Shown here: positions 5,939 to 13,822 of the stretch, one piece after another
Layout: every line of letters starts with the position of its first letter
How positions within the stretch are numbered: position 1 is the first letter of the stretch
From: an uncultured Peptococcaceae bacterium
Lineage (GTDB): Bacteria > Bacillota > Peptococcia > Peptococcales > Peptococcaceae
Length of the DNA stretch: 19,366 bases
Assembly: GCA_902462325.1 (NCBI GenBank)
Contig: CABQBF010000036.1
Coordinates: 1 to 19,366, forward strand
Reading direction: 5' to 3'
The notes under the pieces: model-generated
Seen by the model: the letters and a program-made list of their open reading frames with translations, nothing else
What the model was told of the DNA's origin: nothing
Databases searched by the model: none
Position numbers and translations under genes: made by a program

Positions 5939-7228
5939 ATGAAACAGTGCATAGAGCCCAGTAAAGGGCTGCGGGGAACCTTAACCATTCCCGGCGATAA
6001 ATCGATTTCGCATCGTTCCATCATGTTTGGTTCGCTGGCAGAAGGAGACACAGAGATTACCGGTTTTTTATACGGCGACGACTGTTTGAGCACAGTGGGC
6101 GCATTCCGCAGCATGGGGATTGAGATTGAAGTAAGCGATGAAAAAATTATTGTACATGGAAAGGGCTTGCACGGTTTGCAAGAGCCTGACAATTATATTG
6201 ACGTAGGAAATTCGGGCACCACCATCCGTTTGATTTCCGGTATTTTGGCCGGTCAGCCCTTTAATACGGTATTAACCGGCGATGCCTCTATTCGTAAGCG
6301 TCCGATGGGACGGGTGATCAAACCGTTAACGGCTATGGGGGCTAAAATTATTGGTCGGCAGGGTAATACGCTGGCGCCGTTGGCCATTGAAGGGTGCAAG
6401 CTGCACGCTATGCACTATCAGTCGCCGGTGGCCAGTGCGCAGGTCAAATCGGCGGTGCTGTTGGCGGGGCTTTATGCCGATGGGTGGACAGAAGTAACCG
6501 AGCCCAGCTTATCCCGCAATCATACCGAATTGATGCTGCAATCCTTTGGCGCCGAGGTGGAAACTGTCGGCAATACGGCCAGAGTAAAAGGCAATCCGCA
6601 GCTAAAGGGACAAAAAATTGAAGTGCCTGGTGATATTTCCTCGGCGGCTTATCTGCTGGTAGCTGGCAGTATTATACCTGGCAGTGAAATTTGCTTGAAA
6701 AATGTCGGCTTAAATCCGACTCGCACCGGAATTATCGACGTGTTGCTGGCTATGGGAGCCGATTTAACCATTCTCAACGAGCGGGTCAGCGGCGGAGAAA
6801 AAATGGGAGATATCGTAGTGCGCAGCGCGTCTTTGCATGGCACTACCATTGCTGGCGATTTCATTCCCCGCCTGGTAGATGAAATTCCTGTTCTTGCAGT
6901 GGCTGCGGCCTGTGCTTCCGGTGTGACGGAAATTCATGACGCGCAGGAATTGAAAGTAAAAGAAAGCAACCGGTTGGAAACCGTGGCGCAGGGCTTACAG
7001 GCTTTTGATGCTGAGATTACAGTGCTGGAAGATGGTCTGCGTATTGTAGGCGGTAAGCCCTTACAGGCCGGTGCAATTTGCAACAGCTTTGCCGACCATC
7101 GCATTGCCATGTCGATGACCATTGCAGCTTTGGCAGCAGAAGGCGCGGCAGAAATTGAAGGTTTTGAAGCAGTGTCAGTGTCTTGGCCATCCTTTTGGAG
7201 TGATTTGCAAGGGTTAGAGGTGAAATAA
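5939..7228 (+). CDS. aroA: 3-phosphoshikimate 1-carboxyvinyltransferase (EPSP synthase)
   Basis: A 429-residue enzyme that transfers the enolpyruvyl group of PEP to shikimate-3-phosphate. The start is the ATG at 5939, with GGGGAGGG 5 nt upstream; an in-frame TTG at 5924 lies before this SD and is discarded. Signature elements are PGDKSISHR (18-26) for substrate binding, DVGNSGTT for PEP binding, GDASIRKRPMGR, the FIPRLVDEIPVLAVAAA segment with the catalytic Asp-Glu, KESNRLE and the final FADHRIAMS. The length is normal for the family. The stop codon abuts the aroE start (no gap). The short Tyr-codon leader frame immediately upstream suggests regulation by tyrosine supply. Confidence 0.96.
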   Translation: MKQCIEPSKGLRGTLTIPGDKSISHRSIMFGSLAEGDTEITGFLYGDDCLSTVGAFRSMGIEIEVSDEKIIVHGKGLHGLQEPDNYIDVGNSGTTIRLISGILAGQPFNTVLTGDASIRKRPMGRVIKPLTAMGAKIIGRQGNTLAPLAIEGCKLHAMHYQSPVASAQVKSAVLLAGLYADGWTEVTEPSLSRNHTELMLQSFGAEVETVGNTARVKGNPQLKGQKIEVPGDISSAAYLLVAGSIIPGSEICLKNVGLNPTRTGIIDVLLAMGADLTILNERVSGGEKMGDIVVRSASLHGTTIAGDFIPRLVDEIPVLAVAAACASGVTEIHDAQELKVKESNRLETVAQGLQAFDAEITVLEDGLRIVGGKPLQAGAICNSFADHRIAMSMTIAALAAEGAAEIEGFEAVSVSWPSFWSDLQGLEVK

Positions 7229-8092
7229 ATGATAGACGCGCAGACAAAATTGTTTGGATTACTGGGTAATCCGGTGGGCCATTCCATGTCGCCCTTTATG
7301 CACAATATTTTTCTGGAGCAGTGCGGAATCAATGGCGCTTATCTGGCCTTTGCCGTGGAGAAAGAAAATATCGGCACAGCCGTGCGGGGGATGCATGCGC
7401 TGGGTGTGCAGGGCTGTAATGTGACCATTCCCCATAAAGAAGGCGTAATTCCCTATTTGTGCGGTATGAGCAAAGCGGCACAGGCTTGCGGCGCAGTGAA
7501 TACGCTGATTTATACGCCTGACGGTTACTTTGGCGATAACACCGACGGCGCCGGTTTATTGGCGGCTCTGGAGGCCAAGCATCATTGGCAGGCTGCCGGA
7601 CAGCGCATTCTTTTGGTAGGTGCTGGCGGTGCGGCCAAAGGGGTGTCGGTGGCTATGGCGTTACAGGGTGCAGCGAAAATCTGCATTGCCAACCGCAGCA
7701 TGGAAAAAGCGGAGCATCTGGCGGCGCAAATTGCAGCGTTGAGCCATACTGAAACCGAAACAGTATCTTTGCAGGAGTTGCAAAATCCAGAGCTGTATGA
7801 GCAGTATGGTACGATTGTGAATACCACATCTCTGGGGATGTCGCCCAATTTGGACAATATGATTCCTGTCAATATCCAGGCGCTGCAGCCAGCGCATTTG
7901 GTAGTAGATTTGATTTATAATCCGTTGGAAACCAAGTTGCTGCGATTGGCGCGGGAACAGGGCGCACAGACCGCTTCCGGCTTGGGCATGTTTATCTATC
8001 AGGGTGTGTTGGCTTTTGAAGCATGGACCGGCGTGCGGCCAACAGCCGATGCCATTGAAGCCCAGTTGATAGCTAAGCTGAGCGGAAAGTAA
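7229..8092 (+). CDS. aroE: Shikimate dehydrogenase (NADP+)
   Basis: A 287-residue enzyme reducing 3-dehydroshikimate to shikimate. The shikimate-binding N-terminus has GNPVGHSMSPFMHN (13-26) and NVTIPHK with catalytic K70. DNTDGAG contains catalytic D106. The Rossmann dinucleotide motif GAGGAAKG (131-138) is followed by NRSMEKAE, where the arginine after Asn suits NADPH. NTTSLGM and DLIYNPLETKLL close the family pattern. The ATG directly follows the aroA stop, with GAGGTG 7 nt upstream inside the aroA coding end, so the two are translationally coupled. Confidence 0.95.
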   Translation: MIDAQTKLFGLLGNPVGHSMSPFMHNIFLEQCGINGAYLAFAVEKENIGTAVRGMHALGVQGCNVTIPHKEGVIPYLCGMSKAAQACGAVNTLIYTPDGYFGDNTDGAGLLAALEAKHHWQAAGQRILLVGAGGAAKGVSVAMALQGAAKICIANRSMEKAEHLAAQIAALSHTETETVSLQELQNPELYEQYGTIVNTTSLGMSPNLDNMIPVNIQALQPAHLVVDLIYNPLETKLLRLAREQGAQTASGLGMFIYQGVLAFEAWTGVRPTADAIEAQLIAKLSGK

Positions 8093-8120
8093 AAAGGTTG
8101 GATAATAAGGAGACTATGCC

Positions 8121-8471
8121 GTGAGCTACGATTTGGATTTTTGGAAATATCAAGACGGCGTGTATTTAGACAATCAGACTGTGTATGAAAAGGCTTGCTG
8201 TGATGGAGAACGGGTGGAAGGCTTAGAGGAGTTGCCGATTGGGCCAATCCGGCAGCGCATTGCCGACAGCTTTGCCGATTGGCAGCGGTTGGATGGGGAC
8301 AACTATGAAAAAAAGGGCGCTGGCGCTTTTACCGTGTTTACCACATCGCAGATTGTGCGTATTGATTGCTATGGGTTATCTGGTTTTGACATGAACAGAT
8401 TGATTGATATTTTATTGGAGTTTGACTGTCCATTGTATGATCCCCAGTTACCGGCCCGCTTTGACGGGTAG
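8121..8471 (+). CDS. Hypothetical protein inside the aro operon
   Basis: A 116-residue soluble acidic protein beginning at a GTG (8121) with AAGGAG 8 nt upstream; the nearby ATG at 8116 is followed at once by a stop. It starts SYDLDFWKYQDGVYLDNQ, and later has EGLEELPIGPI, GAFTVFTTSQIVRIDCYG and a C-terminal EFDCPLYDPQLPARFD. It has no signal peptide, membrane segment or catalytic motif I recognise. Similar 'SYDL-FW' small proteins exist as uncharacterised families, some in immunity-protein-like settings, but I cannot name one. It is co-directional, 28 nt after aroE and 51 nt before aroC, so it is co-transcribed. It may be an unrelated insertion or an accessory protein of the pathway; the sequence does not decide. 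Confidence 0.8.
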   Translation: MSYDLDFWKYQDGVYLDNQTVYEKACCDGERVEGLEELPIGPIRQRIADSFADWQRLDGDNYEKKGAGAFTVFTTSQIVRIDCYGLSGFDMNRLIDILLEFDCPLYDPQLPARFDG

Positions 8472-8522
8472 TGGATAGGAAGCAGCGTTTATAGATTAGA
8501 GAAACCTTAAGAGGTGATGGCT

Positions 8523-9680
8523 TTGATTCGTTATTTAGAAGGCGGGGAATCCCACGGGAAAGGTTCGGTGGCTATTATAGAAGGGCTGCCGGCAGGCATT
8601 CCCCTTGATTTGGAGTTTATCAATGCACAACTAGCCCGACGGCAGGGTGGCCATGGCCGCGGCGGCAGAATGAAAATTGAAAAGGATAAAGTGGAAATTC
8701 TCACAGGTGTGCGGGATGGAAAAACATTAGGTTCTCCTGTGACGCTCATGGTGCATAATAAGGATTGGGCTAACTGGGAGAAAATTATGTCGGCCGAGCC
8801 AGGCGCGGCCACCGACAAGCGCAAGGTGACATTGCCCCGACCTGGTCATGCCGATTTGACTGGCGGTATTAAGTATCATCAACAGGATTTGCGCAATGTT
8901 TTAGAACGCTCCAGCGCCCGGGAAACAACAATTCGTGTAGCGGTGGGCGCTTTGGCGCAAGATGTGCTGCGTCAATTTGGCGTAAAGCTATGGGGCCATG
9001 TGGTCAGCATTGGATCGGTGGAGGCGTTGCCCAATTATGAGAATTTGAATGATGGACTATATGAAACGCCGGTTTATTGCACTGACAAAGAAGCTGAGCA
9101 GGATATGGTGCAGTTGATTGATAGGGCAAAGAGCCAAGGTGATACCTTAGGCGGTGTGGTAGAAGTGGTGGTGCAGGGGCTGCCTTTGGGAATTGGCAGT
9201 TATGTGCATTATGACCGCAAGTTGGACGGCCGTTTGGCGCAGGCTGTTATGAGCATCCAGGCCTTTAAAGGGGTAGAGATTGGCTTGGGCTTTCAGGCTG
9301 CTGTTCTGCCCGGCTCTCAGGTGCATGATGAAATTTTTTATGAAGCGGGCAGAGGATTTTATCACAAAACCAACCGTTGCGGCGGGCTGGAAGGCAGCAT
9401 GACCAATGGGGAGCCAGTGGTTATTCGTGGGGCTATGAAGCCGATTCCCACGCTGTACAAGCCGTTGCATAGTGTAGATTTCCTGACCCATGAAGAAGGT
9501 CTGGCTTCGGTGGAACGGTCTGATGCCTGTGCTGTACCGGCGGCAGCGATTGTGATGCAGAATGCTGTGGCTTGGACTATTTTGGAAAGCTTTTTGGAAA
9601 AATTCGGCGGTGACAGCTTGTTGGAAGTACGACGCAATTATGACAGCTATGTGGATTATGTGAAGGCGGCTATGCAATGA
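8523..9680 (+). CDS. aroC: Chorismate synthase
   Basis: A 385-residue FMN-dependent enzyme that eliminates phosphate from EPSP to give chorismate. Motifs are GGESHG near the N-terminus, GRGGRMKIEKD, HADLTGGIKYHQQDLRNVLERSSARET for FMN and substrate contacts, the GGVVEVVVQGLPLGIGSY strand, KTNRCGGLEG and RSDACAVPAAA near the C-terminus. I place the start at TTG 8523, because the GAGGTG SD is about 8 nt away and the protein then begins MIRYLEGGESHG, matching the usual 'MLRYLTAGESHG'. The ATG at 8517 and GTG at 8514 overlap or abut the SD. The stop overlaps the aroK start by 4 nt (ATGA). Confidence 0.95.
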   Translation: MIRYLEGGESHGKGSVAIIEGLPAGIPLDLEFINAQLARRQGGHGRGGRMKIEKDKVEILTGVRDGKTLGSPVTLMVHNKDWANWEKIMSAEPGAATDKRKVTLPRPGHADLTGGIKYHQQDLRNVLERSSARETTIRVAVGALAQDVLRQFGVKLWGHVVSIGSVEALPNYENLNDGLYETPVYCTDKEAEQDMVQLIDRAKSQGDTLGGVVEVVVQGLPLGIGSYVHYDRKLDGRLAQAVMSIQAFKGVEIGLGFQAAVLPGSQVHDEIFYEAGRGFYHKTNRCGGLEGSMTNGEPVVIRGAMKPIPTLYKPLHSVDFLTHEEGLASVERSDACAVPAAAIVMQNAVAWTILESFLEKFGGDSLLEVRRNYDSYVDYVKAAMQ

Positions 9681-10213
9681 AAAGTCTGATTTTGATTGGC
9701 TTTATGGGCACAGGAAAAACAACCTTGGGCAAAGAACTGGCCAAGCGGCTGCAATTGCCTTTGGTGGATTTGGATACCGTCATTGTACAGGAACAGCAAA
9801 TGGAGATTGGTGAAATTTTTGTCCGTTTTGGCGAGGAAACATTTCGGCAGATGGAGCATGAGGTGTTGTGTCGTTACGCGGCTCAGCCCAATTTGATTAT
9901 TTCTCCTGGCGGCGGTGCTGTGCTGCGGGCGGAAAACCGTGCAGTTATGCGAGAACATTGCTTTGTTATCAGTCTTTTGGCGCAGCCTCAAATTATTCTG
10001 GAACGGGTAAATCAGGAGCGTACGGTACGGCCGGTGCTGGAGCAGCGAGAGCCGGGGCAGGGTAAGCTAGAGCGCATTGAGCAGGTACTGGAGCAGCGGA
10101 TGCCCTGTTATCGGGAGGCAGACTTATTGCTGGATACCAGCCATTGTCCGGTAGAGCAGTTAGCAAATCAAGTAATAACGTGGTTAAAAGAGCAGACGGG
10201 AGAAGCGTTATGA
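9677..10213 (+). CDS. aroK: Shikimate kinase
   Basis: A 178-residue P-loop kinase phosphorylating shikimate at the 3-hydroxyl with ATP. Walker A is GFMGTGKTT (8-16), DLD (31-33) binds shikimate and magnesium, R57 and the SPGGGAV loop (76-82) bind the substrate, and ERVNQERTVRPVL is the LID/adenine region. The start overlaps the aroC stop by 4 nt (ATGA), and the end overlaps the aroB start in the same way, implying reinitiation through three genes. Confidence 0.95.
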   Translation: MKSLILIGFMGTGKTTLGKELAKRLQLPLVDLDTVIVQEQQMEIGEIFVRFGEETFRQMEHEVLCRYAAQPNLIISPGGGAVLRAENRAVMREHCFVISLLAQPQIILERVNQERTVRPVLEQREPGQGKLERIEQVLEQRMPCYREADLLLDTSHCPVEQLANQVITWLKEQTGEAL

Positions 10214-11310
10214 AGCTATTAAAAAAATTGGAAGTGTCGTTAGGGTCGCGCAGCTATGCCATTGAAATCGGTACCGGTTTATTGTGCTGCTGCGGTGAAA
10301 AAATTGCCGAGTTGGTAAAAGGGCGGCAGGCTGCCGTGATTACCGACAGCAATGTGGGGCCGCTTTATCAGGAAACGGTGCAGAAAAGCTTGGAGCAGCA
10401 GGGATTTCAGGTGACTGTCATTGCCATCCCAGCCGGTGAGAGCAGCAAGAGCTGGCAGCAGGCAGAACATATTTTGACAGTGCTGCTGGAGAAAAAATTC
10501 CATCGGGATAGCTGCGTAATTGCCTTAGGCGGCGGTGTGGTAGGCGATTTGGCCGGCTTTGTGGCCAGCATTTATCAGCGGGGCGTTGCTTTTTTTCAAA
10601 TTCCTACCTCTTTATTGGCGCAGGTGGACAGCAGCGTAGGCGGCAAGGTGGCGGTCAATCACGCGCTGGGGAAAAATATGATAGGCTCCTTTTATCAGCC
10701 GCGGCTGGTGCTCATTGATTTGGAAACTTTACAGACCTTAGAGCAGCGTCATTGGCAAAATGGTTTAGCAGAAGTGGTGAAGTATGGCGTTATTTATGAT
10801 GTTCACTTTTTTCGCTTTTTGCAGGCTCATGCAGAGGCTATTTTACAGCGGGATTTGGAAGCTGTGGCAGAGGTGATTGCCGATTGCTGCCGTTTAAAAG
10901 CGGATGTGGTGGCGCTGGATGAAACAGAAGGCGGCGTGCGCGCCAAGCTGAATTATGGACATACCATTGGTCATGGCCTGGAATTGGCCGGCCATTATCA
11001 GGGCTATCTGCACGGAGAAGCGGTGGCAGTAGGTATGGTGCTGGCTGCTCGCTATGCAGCGGAACAGGGCTTCTGCGATGCTGTGGTGGAAAGTGAATTG
11101 AAAGAGCTGTTGCAGCAGTTTCAATTACCCACCCAGGTGGATAAATCGTTGGCGATAGAAGATATTTTAAATGGTATGCTGTTGGATAAAAAAGTGCAGG
11201 ATGGGCAGTTGGTGTTCATCTTGCCAGAAAAGCTGGGCAGTGTTAAAATTGTAAAAGGTATTGAGCAGGAAGCAATTCGAATGCTTCTGCAAAAAGAAAT
11301 TGAGGCATAG
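10210..11310 (+). CDS. aroB: 3-dehydroquinate synthase
   Basis: A 366-residue enzyme converting DAHP to 3-dehydroquinate with transient NAD+ oxidation and a divalent metal. The glycine-rich NAD-binding segment ALGGGVVGDLAGFVAS (105-120) is followed by QIPTSLLAQVDSSVGGKVAVN (130-150), GKNMIGSFYQP, NGLAEVVKYG with metal ligand E188 and catalytic K191, NYGHTIGHGLE with the zinc-ligand His, and LHGEAVAVGM. The ATG at 10210 overlaps the aroK stop (ATGA) with GGAGAAG upstream. A longer frame starting inside aroK at 10144 lacks homology and is rejected. The length is normal. Confidence 0.95.
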   Translation: MKLLKKLEVSLGSRSYAIEIGTGLLCCCGEKIAELVKGRQAAVITDSNVGPLYQETVQKSLEQQGFQVTVIAIPAGESSKSWQQAEHILTVLLEKKFHRDSCVIALGGGVVGDLAGFVASIYQRGVAFFQIPTSLLAQVDSSVGGKVAVNHALGKNMIGSFYQPRLVLIDLETLQTLEQRHWQNGLAEVVKYGVIYDVHFFRFLQAHAEAILQRDLEAVAEVIADCCRLKADVVALDETEGGVRAKLNYGHTIGHGLELAGHYQGYLHGEAVAVGMVLAARYAAEQGFCDAVVESELKELLQQFQLPTQVDKSLAIEDILNGMLLDKKVQDGQLVFILPEKLGSVKIVKGIEQEAIRMLLQKEIEA

Positions 11311-11321
11311 AAGGTGAAGCG

Positions 11322-11678
11322 ATGAAAGCAATTCGTGGTGCGCACACCGCACAGGCCAACACGGCGGAAGCTATTCGTAGCTGCACGCTGGAATTGTTAC
11401 AGGTGATTATGGAGGAAAATGGATTACAGGCGGAGAATATTATTAACGCAACTTTTACAGCGACAAAAGATTTAGATGCCGCTTATCCTGCCAAATTTGC
11501 TCGGGAGCTGCCGGGATGGGATCAGGTACCGCTGTTCTGTGTGCAAGAAATGTATGTGGAAGGGTCGCTGCCGTCCTGTATCCGTGTTATGCTGTTGGCC
11601 GAGCAAGATAACAAGGCTGCGGTACAGCATGTTTATTTAGGCGGTGCAGTGGGATTACGTCCCGATTTGACAAGATAA
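11322..11678 (+). CDS. aroH: Chorismate mutase, AroH (trimeric) type
   Basis: A 118-residue enzyme rearranging chorismate to prephenate, the branch to Phe and Tyr. It is the Bacillus AroH fold, not the helical AroQ type: MKAIRGAHTA at the N-terminus (R5 equivalent to the catalytic Arg7 of B. subtilis), CVQEMYVEGSLPSCIRVML with E76 and R88 (equivalent to Glu78 and Arg90), and HVYLGGAVGLRPDL at the end. The ATG has AAGGTG 5 nt upstream and lies 11 nt after aroB. No regulatory domain is attached. Its presence at the end of the cluster biases flux toward Tyr/Phe, in line with a Tyr-codon leader earlier in the operon. Confidence 0.93.
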   Translation: MKAIRGAHTAQANTAEAIRSCTLELLQVIMEENGLQAENIINATFTATKDLDAAYPAKFARELPGWDQVPLFCVQEMYVEGSLPSCIRVMLLAEQDNKAAVQHVYLGGAVGLRPDLTR

Positions 11679-11739
11679 AAAGTTGAGTCGTTATTTCAAG
11701 TTAAAGAAGTGAAAATTGTTAGGGAAAGAAGGAGTTTTT

Positions 11740-12177
11740 ATGTATACCACACGGTTACGTGCCGATAAAATGGCTGCATTAAAAGAAAAGGATACAGTGA
11801 AAAATAAAGTCATCACCATGCTGTTATCCGGTTTGACTTATAAGCATAAAGAATTGGGCCGCGACTGTACGGAACAAGAATGCTTGGATGTTATCTCCAA
11901 GGAGTTGAAGCAGGAACGGGAAGCTCTGGAAATGGCGCAGGGCCGGGAAGATAAAATGGCCGAGCTGCAAGCGGAAATCGCCATTCTGGAAAGCTATCTG
12001 CCTAAACAGATGAGCGCCGAGGAAGTGGCTGCCGCTGTAGCAGAGCTGATTGCCAAAGCTGGATTGGAAACAACTGTGAAAAACAAAGGCATGATTATGA
12101 AAACCGTTATGGGTGAATTAAAAGGCAAAGCGGACGGCAAAGTGATTGGCGCTGCAGTGGATGCCTTGTTAAAATAA
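11740..12177 (+). CDS. yqeY: GatB/YqeY domain-containing protein
   Basis: A 145-residue protein with the YqeY domain that also forms the tail of the amidotransferase subunit GatB. Characteristic elements are the helical RADKMAALKEKD start, the ILESYLPKQMS hinge and the C-terminal MIMKTVMGELKGKADGKVIG. The family is thought to be linked to tRNA-dependent amidotransfer, but no biochemical role is firmly established. The ATG at 11740 has AAGGAG 5 nt upstream; the frame's earlier in-frame codons precede this SD. It lies 61 nt after aroH with no terminator between, and a strong terminator follows, so it is the last gene of the operon. Confidence 0.9.
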   Translation: MYTTRLRADKMAALKEKDTVKNKVITMLLSGLTYKHKELGRDCTEQECLDVISKELKQEREALEMAQGREDKMAELQAEIAILESYLPKQMSAEEVAAAVAELIAKAGLETTVKNKGMIMKTVMGELKGKADGKVIGAAVDALLK

Positions 12178-12188
12178 ACGATGCACAA

Positions 12189-12226
12189 GGGCTTGTCGGC
12201 TTAAAAAATGTTGACAGCCCTATTTT
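12189..12226 (+). terminator. Terminator ending the aro-yqeY operon
   Basis: GGGCTTGTCGGC (12189-12200) pairs with GTTGACAGCCC (12210-12220) with one bulged T and two G-T wobbles, 9-nt loop, followed by TATTTTTAT. It starts 11 nt after the yqeY stop. Confidence 0.8.
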
Positions 12227-12240
12227 TATAGGAGCATGGT

Positions 12241-12486
12241 ATGAATTACAGACAATTTCTGTTGGAGGACGTTGCCGATATTGCGGCGCTTTATGTGGCG
12301 TCGTTCAATGCGCCGCCCTGGAATGAGCAGTGGACCTTGGAAACAGCCAGCCAACGGCTGCGGCAGCGAGGCATTGGTGAAATAATCTTGTACACGCTGC
12401 GGCATCCCGTTGCCGAGGGTTTTTATAATAAAATGGGCTTACAGGCCAACGAAGAGATGGTGTTTATGCAGAAAAAGCTAAGCTAA
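12241..12486 (+). CDS. GNAT-family acetyltransferase with internal in-frame deletion
   Basis: An 81-residue frame with AGGAG 7 nt upstream. Residues 1-40 (MNYRQFLLEDVADIAALYV, then FNAPPWNEQWTLETASQRL) are the N-terminal helix-strand of a GNAT acetyltransferase. Residues 42-81 (QRGIGEIILYTLRHPVAEGF, then YNKMGL) are the C-terminal strand and helix. The family is about 140-150 residues, and the central part holding the core strands and acetyl-CoA pyrophosphate loop (Q/RxxGxG/A) is missing. The join near 12360 is in frame, in a repetitive CGGCTGCGGCAGCG stretch. The protein should be unable to bind acetyl-CoA in the usual way, so this is most likely a decayed gene that still reads open. Confidence 0.65.
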   Translation: MNYRQFLLEDVADIAALYVASFNAPPWNEQWTLETASQRLRQRGIGEIILYTLRHPVAEGFYNKMGLQANEEMVFMQKKLS

Positions 12487-12504
12487 CTTGCAGACAAACA
12501 AAAA

Positions 12505-12523
12505 CCCCGCTTGCAGAGCGGGG
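12505..12523 (-). terminator. Terminator of the flavodoxin-like gene
   Basis: CCCCGCT (12505-12511) pairs perfectly with AGCGGGG (12517-12523), loop TGCAG. On the minus strand it is followed by TTTTTGTTTGT, 9 nt after the gene's stop. Confidence 0.85.
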
Positions 12524-12532
12524 CCGATGTAA

Positions 12533-13063
12533 TTATTTTGCTGTGTTATATTGCTGTTGAGCAAAAGCTTTGACTGCTTCTAAATCTTTTGGGTCTGGAT
12601 GGCCTTTCACCATATCGAAATTTTTCAGCATTTCTTTGGCCTGTTCCTGCATGACAGGGTCGTTCAACAGCTTGAGGTATTGCTCCTGCACTTCCAAAGG
12701 CATTTTGCCGGTACACATAAAGGTACCCAGCAAGGTTGCGCCCTGCGGTAAATATTGGGCGGCGTTGTCCAGAATTTTCTGATAATAGGCGTCGCCTTCG
12801 CCAAAACCGGCAGTACCGAATAAAGCAATTTTAGTAGCAGGCAACTGCGCCATTACTTTCTGCGATTGTTCCGGGCAAGATAAACGGTCAGCCCAGAAGC
12901 CGTAGAAAATTAAATCAGCGTCGGCAAATTTTTCCGGGTGCTTTAAGGCTTCAATGGTGGAATAAAAGCATAAACATTCGTCTTCCGGTAAGGAATGGCG
13001 GATGGTTTGGGCTACTTTGGCGGTATTGCCAGTGTGACTATCATAAAGAATTGCATAATGCAT
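12533..13063 (-). CDS. Flavodoxin-like protein
   Basis: A 176-residue flavodoxin-fold protein. The FMN phosphate loop is DSHTGNTAKVA (8-18), matching the S/TxTGNT pattern. The second loop includes YGFWADRLSCPEQ, where W57 may stack on the flavin, and the third FGTAGFGEGDAYY. The C-terminal third is helical and longer than in short-chain flavodoxins, as in the 'flavodoxin family protein' group. It is probably a low-potential electron carrier, but partner enzymes cannot be named; neighbouring genes give no clue. The ATG at 13063 has GGGAGG 9 nt upstream. It is a single-gene unit with its own terminator. Confidence 0.85.
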   Translation of the reverse strand: MHYAILYDSHTGNTAKVAQTIRHSLPEDECLCFYSTIEALKHPEKFADADLIFYGFWADRLSCPEQSQKVMAQLPATKIALFGTAGFGEGDAYYQKILDNAAQYLPQGATLLGTFMCTGKMPLEVQEQYLKLLNDPVMQEQAKEMLKNFDMVKGHPDPKDLEAVKAFAQQQYNTAK

Positions 13064-13103
13064 GAGAAAAAACCTCCCTGATGAAAATAAAAATCTTATT
13101 ACT

Positions 13104-13173
13104 ATTATACACCACTTGTCAAGGGGTGAAACAAGAGAAAAATCTTTTCCTGGCAGTGAAAATGGAGTATACT
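13104..13173. promoter_or_regulatory. Divergent promoter region, flavodoxin (-) / transglutaminase (+)
   Basis: Minus strand: TATAAT (13109-13104) with a weak TTTCAC 16 bp upstream (13131-13126); a TTGACA (13122-13117) lies 7 bp from it and could instead act with TAAGAT further down. Plus strand: TATACT (13168-13173) with a weak TTTTCC 17 bp upstream. The -10 elements are good and the -35 elements poor, so assignment is tentative. Confidence 0.35.
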
Positions 13174-13205
13174 GAAGATAGTGGAACGGGAAGGAGTTTT
13201 GGACG

Positions 13206-13811
13206 ATGAAGTATCAATTAGAATGTGAAAATTTGCAGGCATATTTAGCTTCCAGTCATTATATTGATTGGCAGCATCCCTTTATTCAGCAAAAGGCAGC
13301 GGAGCTGTTTGCTGAATGCAAAGATGAGCGGGAAAAGATAAAGGCAGCCTTTACCTTTGTGCGGGATGAAATTCCCCATTCAGGTGATATTGGAAGCCAT
13401 AAAATTACCCATACGGCCTCAGAAGCTTTGGCTGAAGGGGAGGGAGTCTGCTATGTCAAATCTATGCTGCTGGCGGCGTTATTGCGCAGTCAAGGCGTTG
13501 CCGCAGGCTTGTGCTATCAGCGGTTGGCGCGGGCCAATGACCATATTATTCATGGGTTAAATGCTGTTTATTTGCCGGATTTACAGAAATGGGTGCGGAT
13601 AGACGCCCGCGGCAATTTGCCGGGCAAAGAAGCCGAATTTGATGTTGAAAAGCCAGAGCGGGAACAATTGGTATTTCCAGTGCGGGCAGAGTTGGATGAG
13701 GTGGATTATCCGGTGATTTACGCAGAGCCGCCAGTGGCAACCACCAAGGTGTTGGAGGAAAATACCGATTGCGTGGAGTTATTGCAGAAAAAATTGCCGG
13801 AACGGCTGTAA
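13206..13811 (+). CDS. Transglutaminase-like domain protein
   Basis: A 201-residue cytosolic protein (no signal peptide) with the transglutaminase-like cysteine-protease fold. The catalytic triad is visible as C82 (GEGVCYVKSMLLAALLRSQG), H116 (IIHGLNAVYL) and D133 (WVRIDARGN). The upstream FVRDEIPHSGDIGS segment is also typical. Bacterial members include peptidases and amidases of largely unknown substrates. The ATG has AAGGAG 9 nt upstream. The stop is followed 11 nt later by the small membrane protein gene, so they are probably co-transcribed. Confidence 0.88.
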   Translation: MKYQLECENLQAYLASSHYIDWQHPFIQQKAAELFAECKDEREKIKAAFTFVRDEIPHSGDIGSHKITHTASEALAEGEGVCYVKSMLLAALLRSQGVAAGLCYQRLARANDHIIHGLNAVYLPDLQKWVRIDARGNLPGKEAEFDVEKPEREQLVFPVRAELDEVDYPVIYAEPPVATTKVLEENTDCVELLQKKLPERL

Positions 13812-13822
13812 GGGAGAATTCA

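Noticed and set aside
10144..10209. Upstream extension of aroB into aroK
   Set aside because: The extra 22 residues have no homology to AroB, and the ATG at 10210 has an SD and the ATGA overlap seen between the neighbouring genes.
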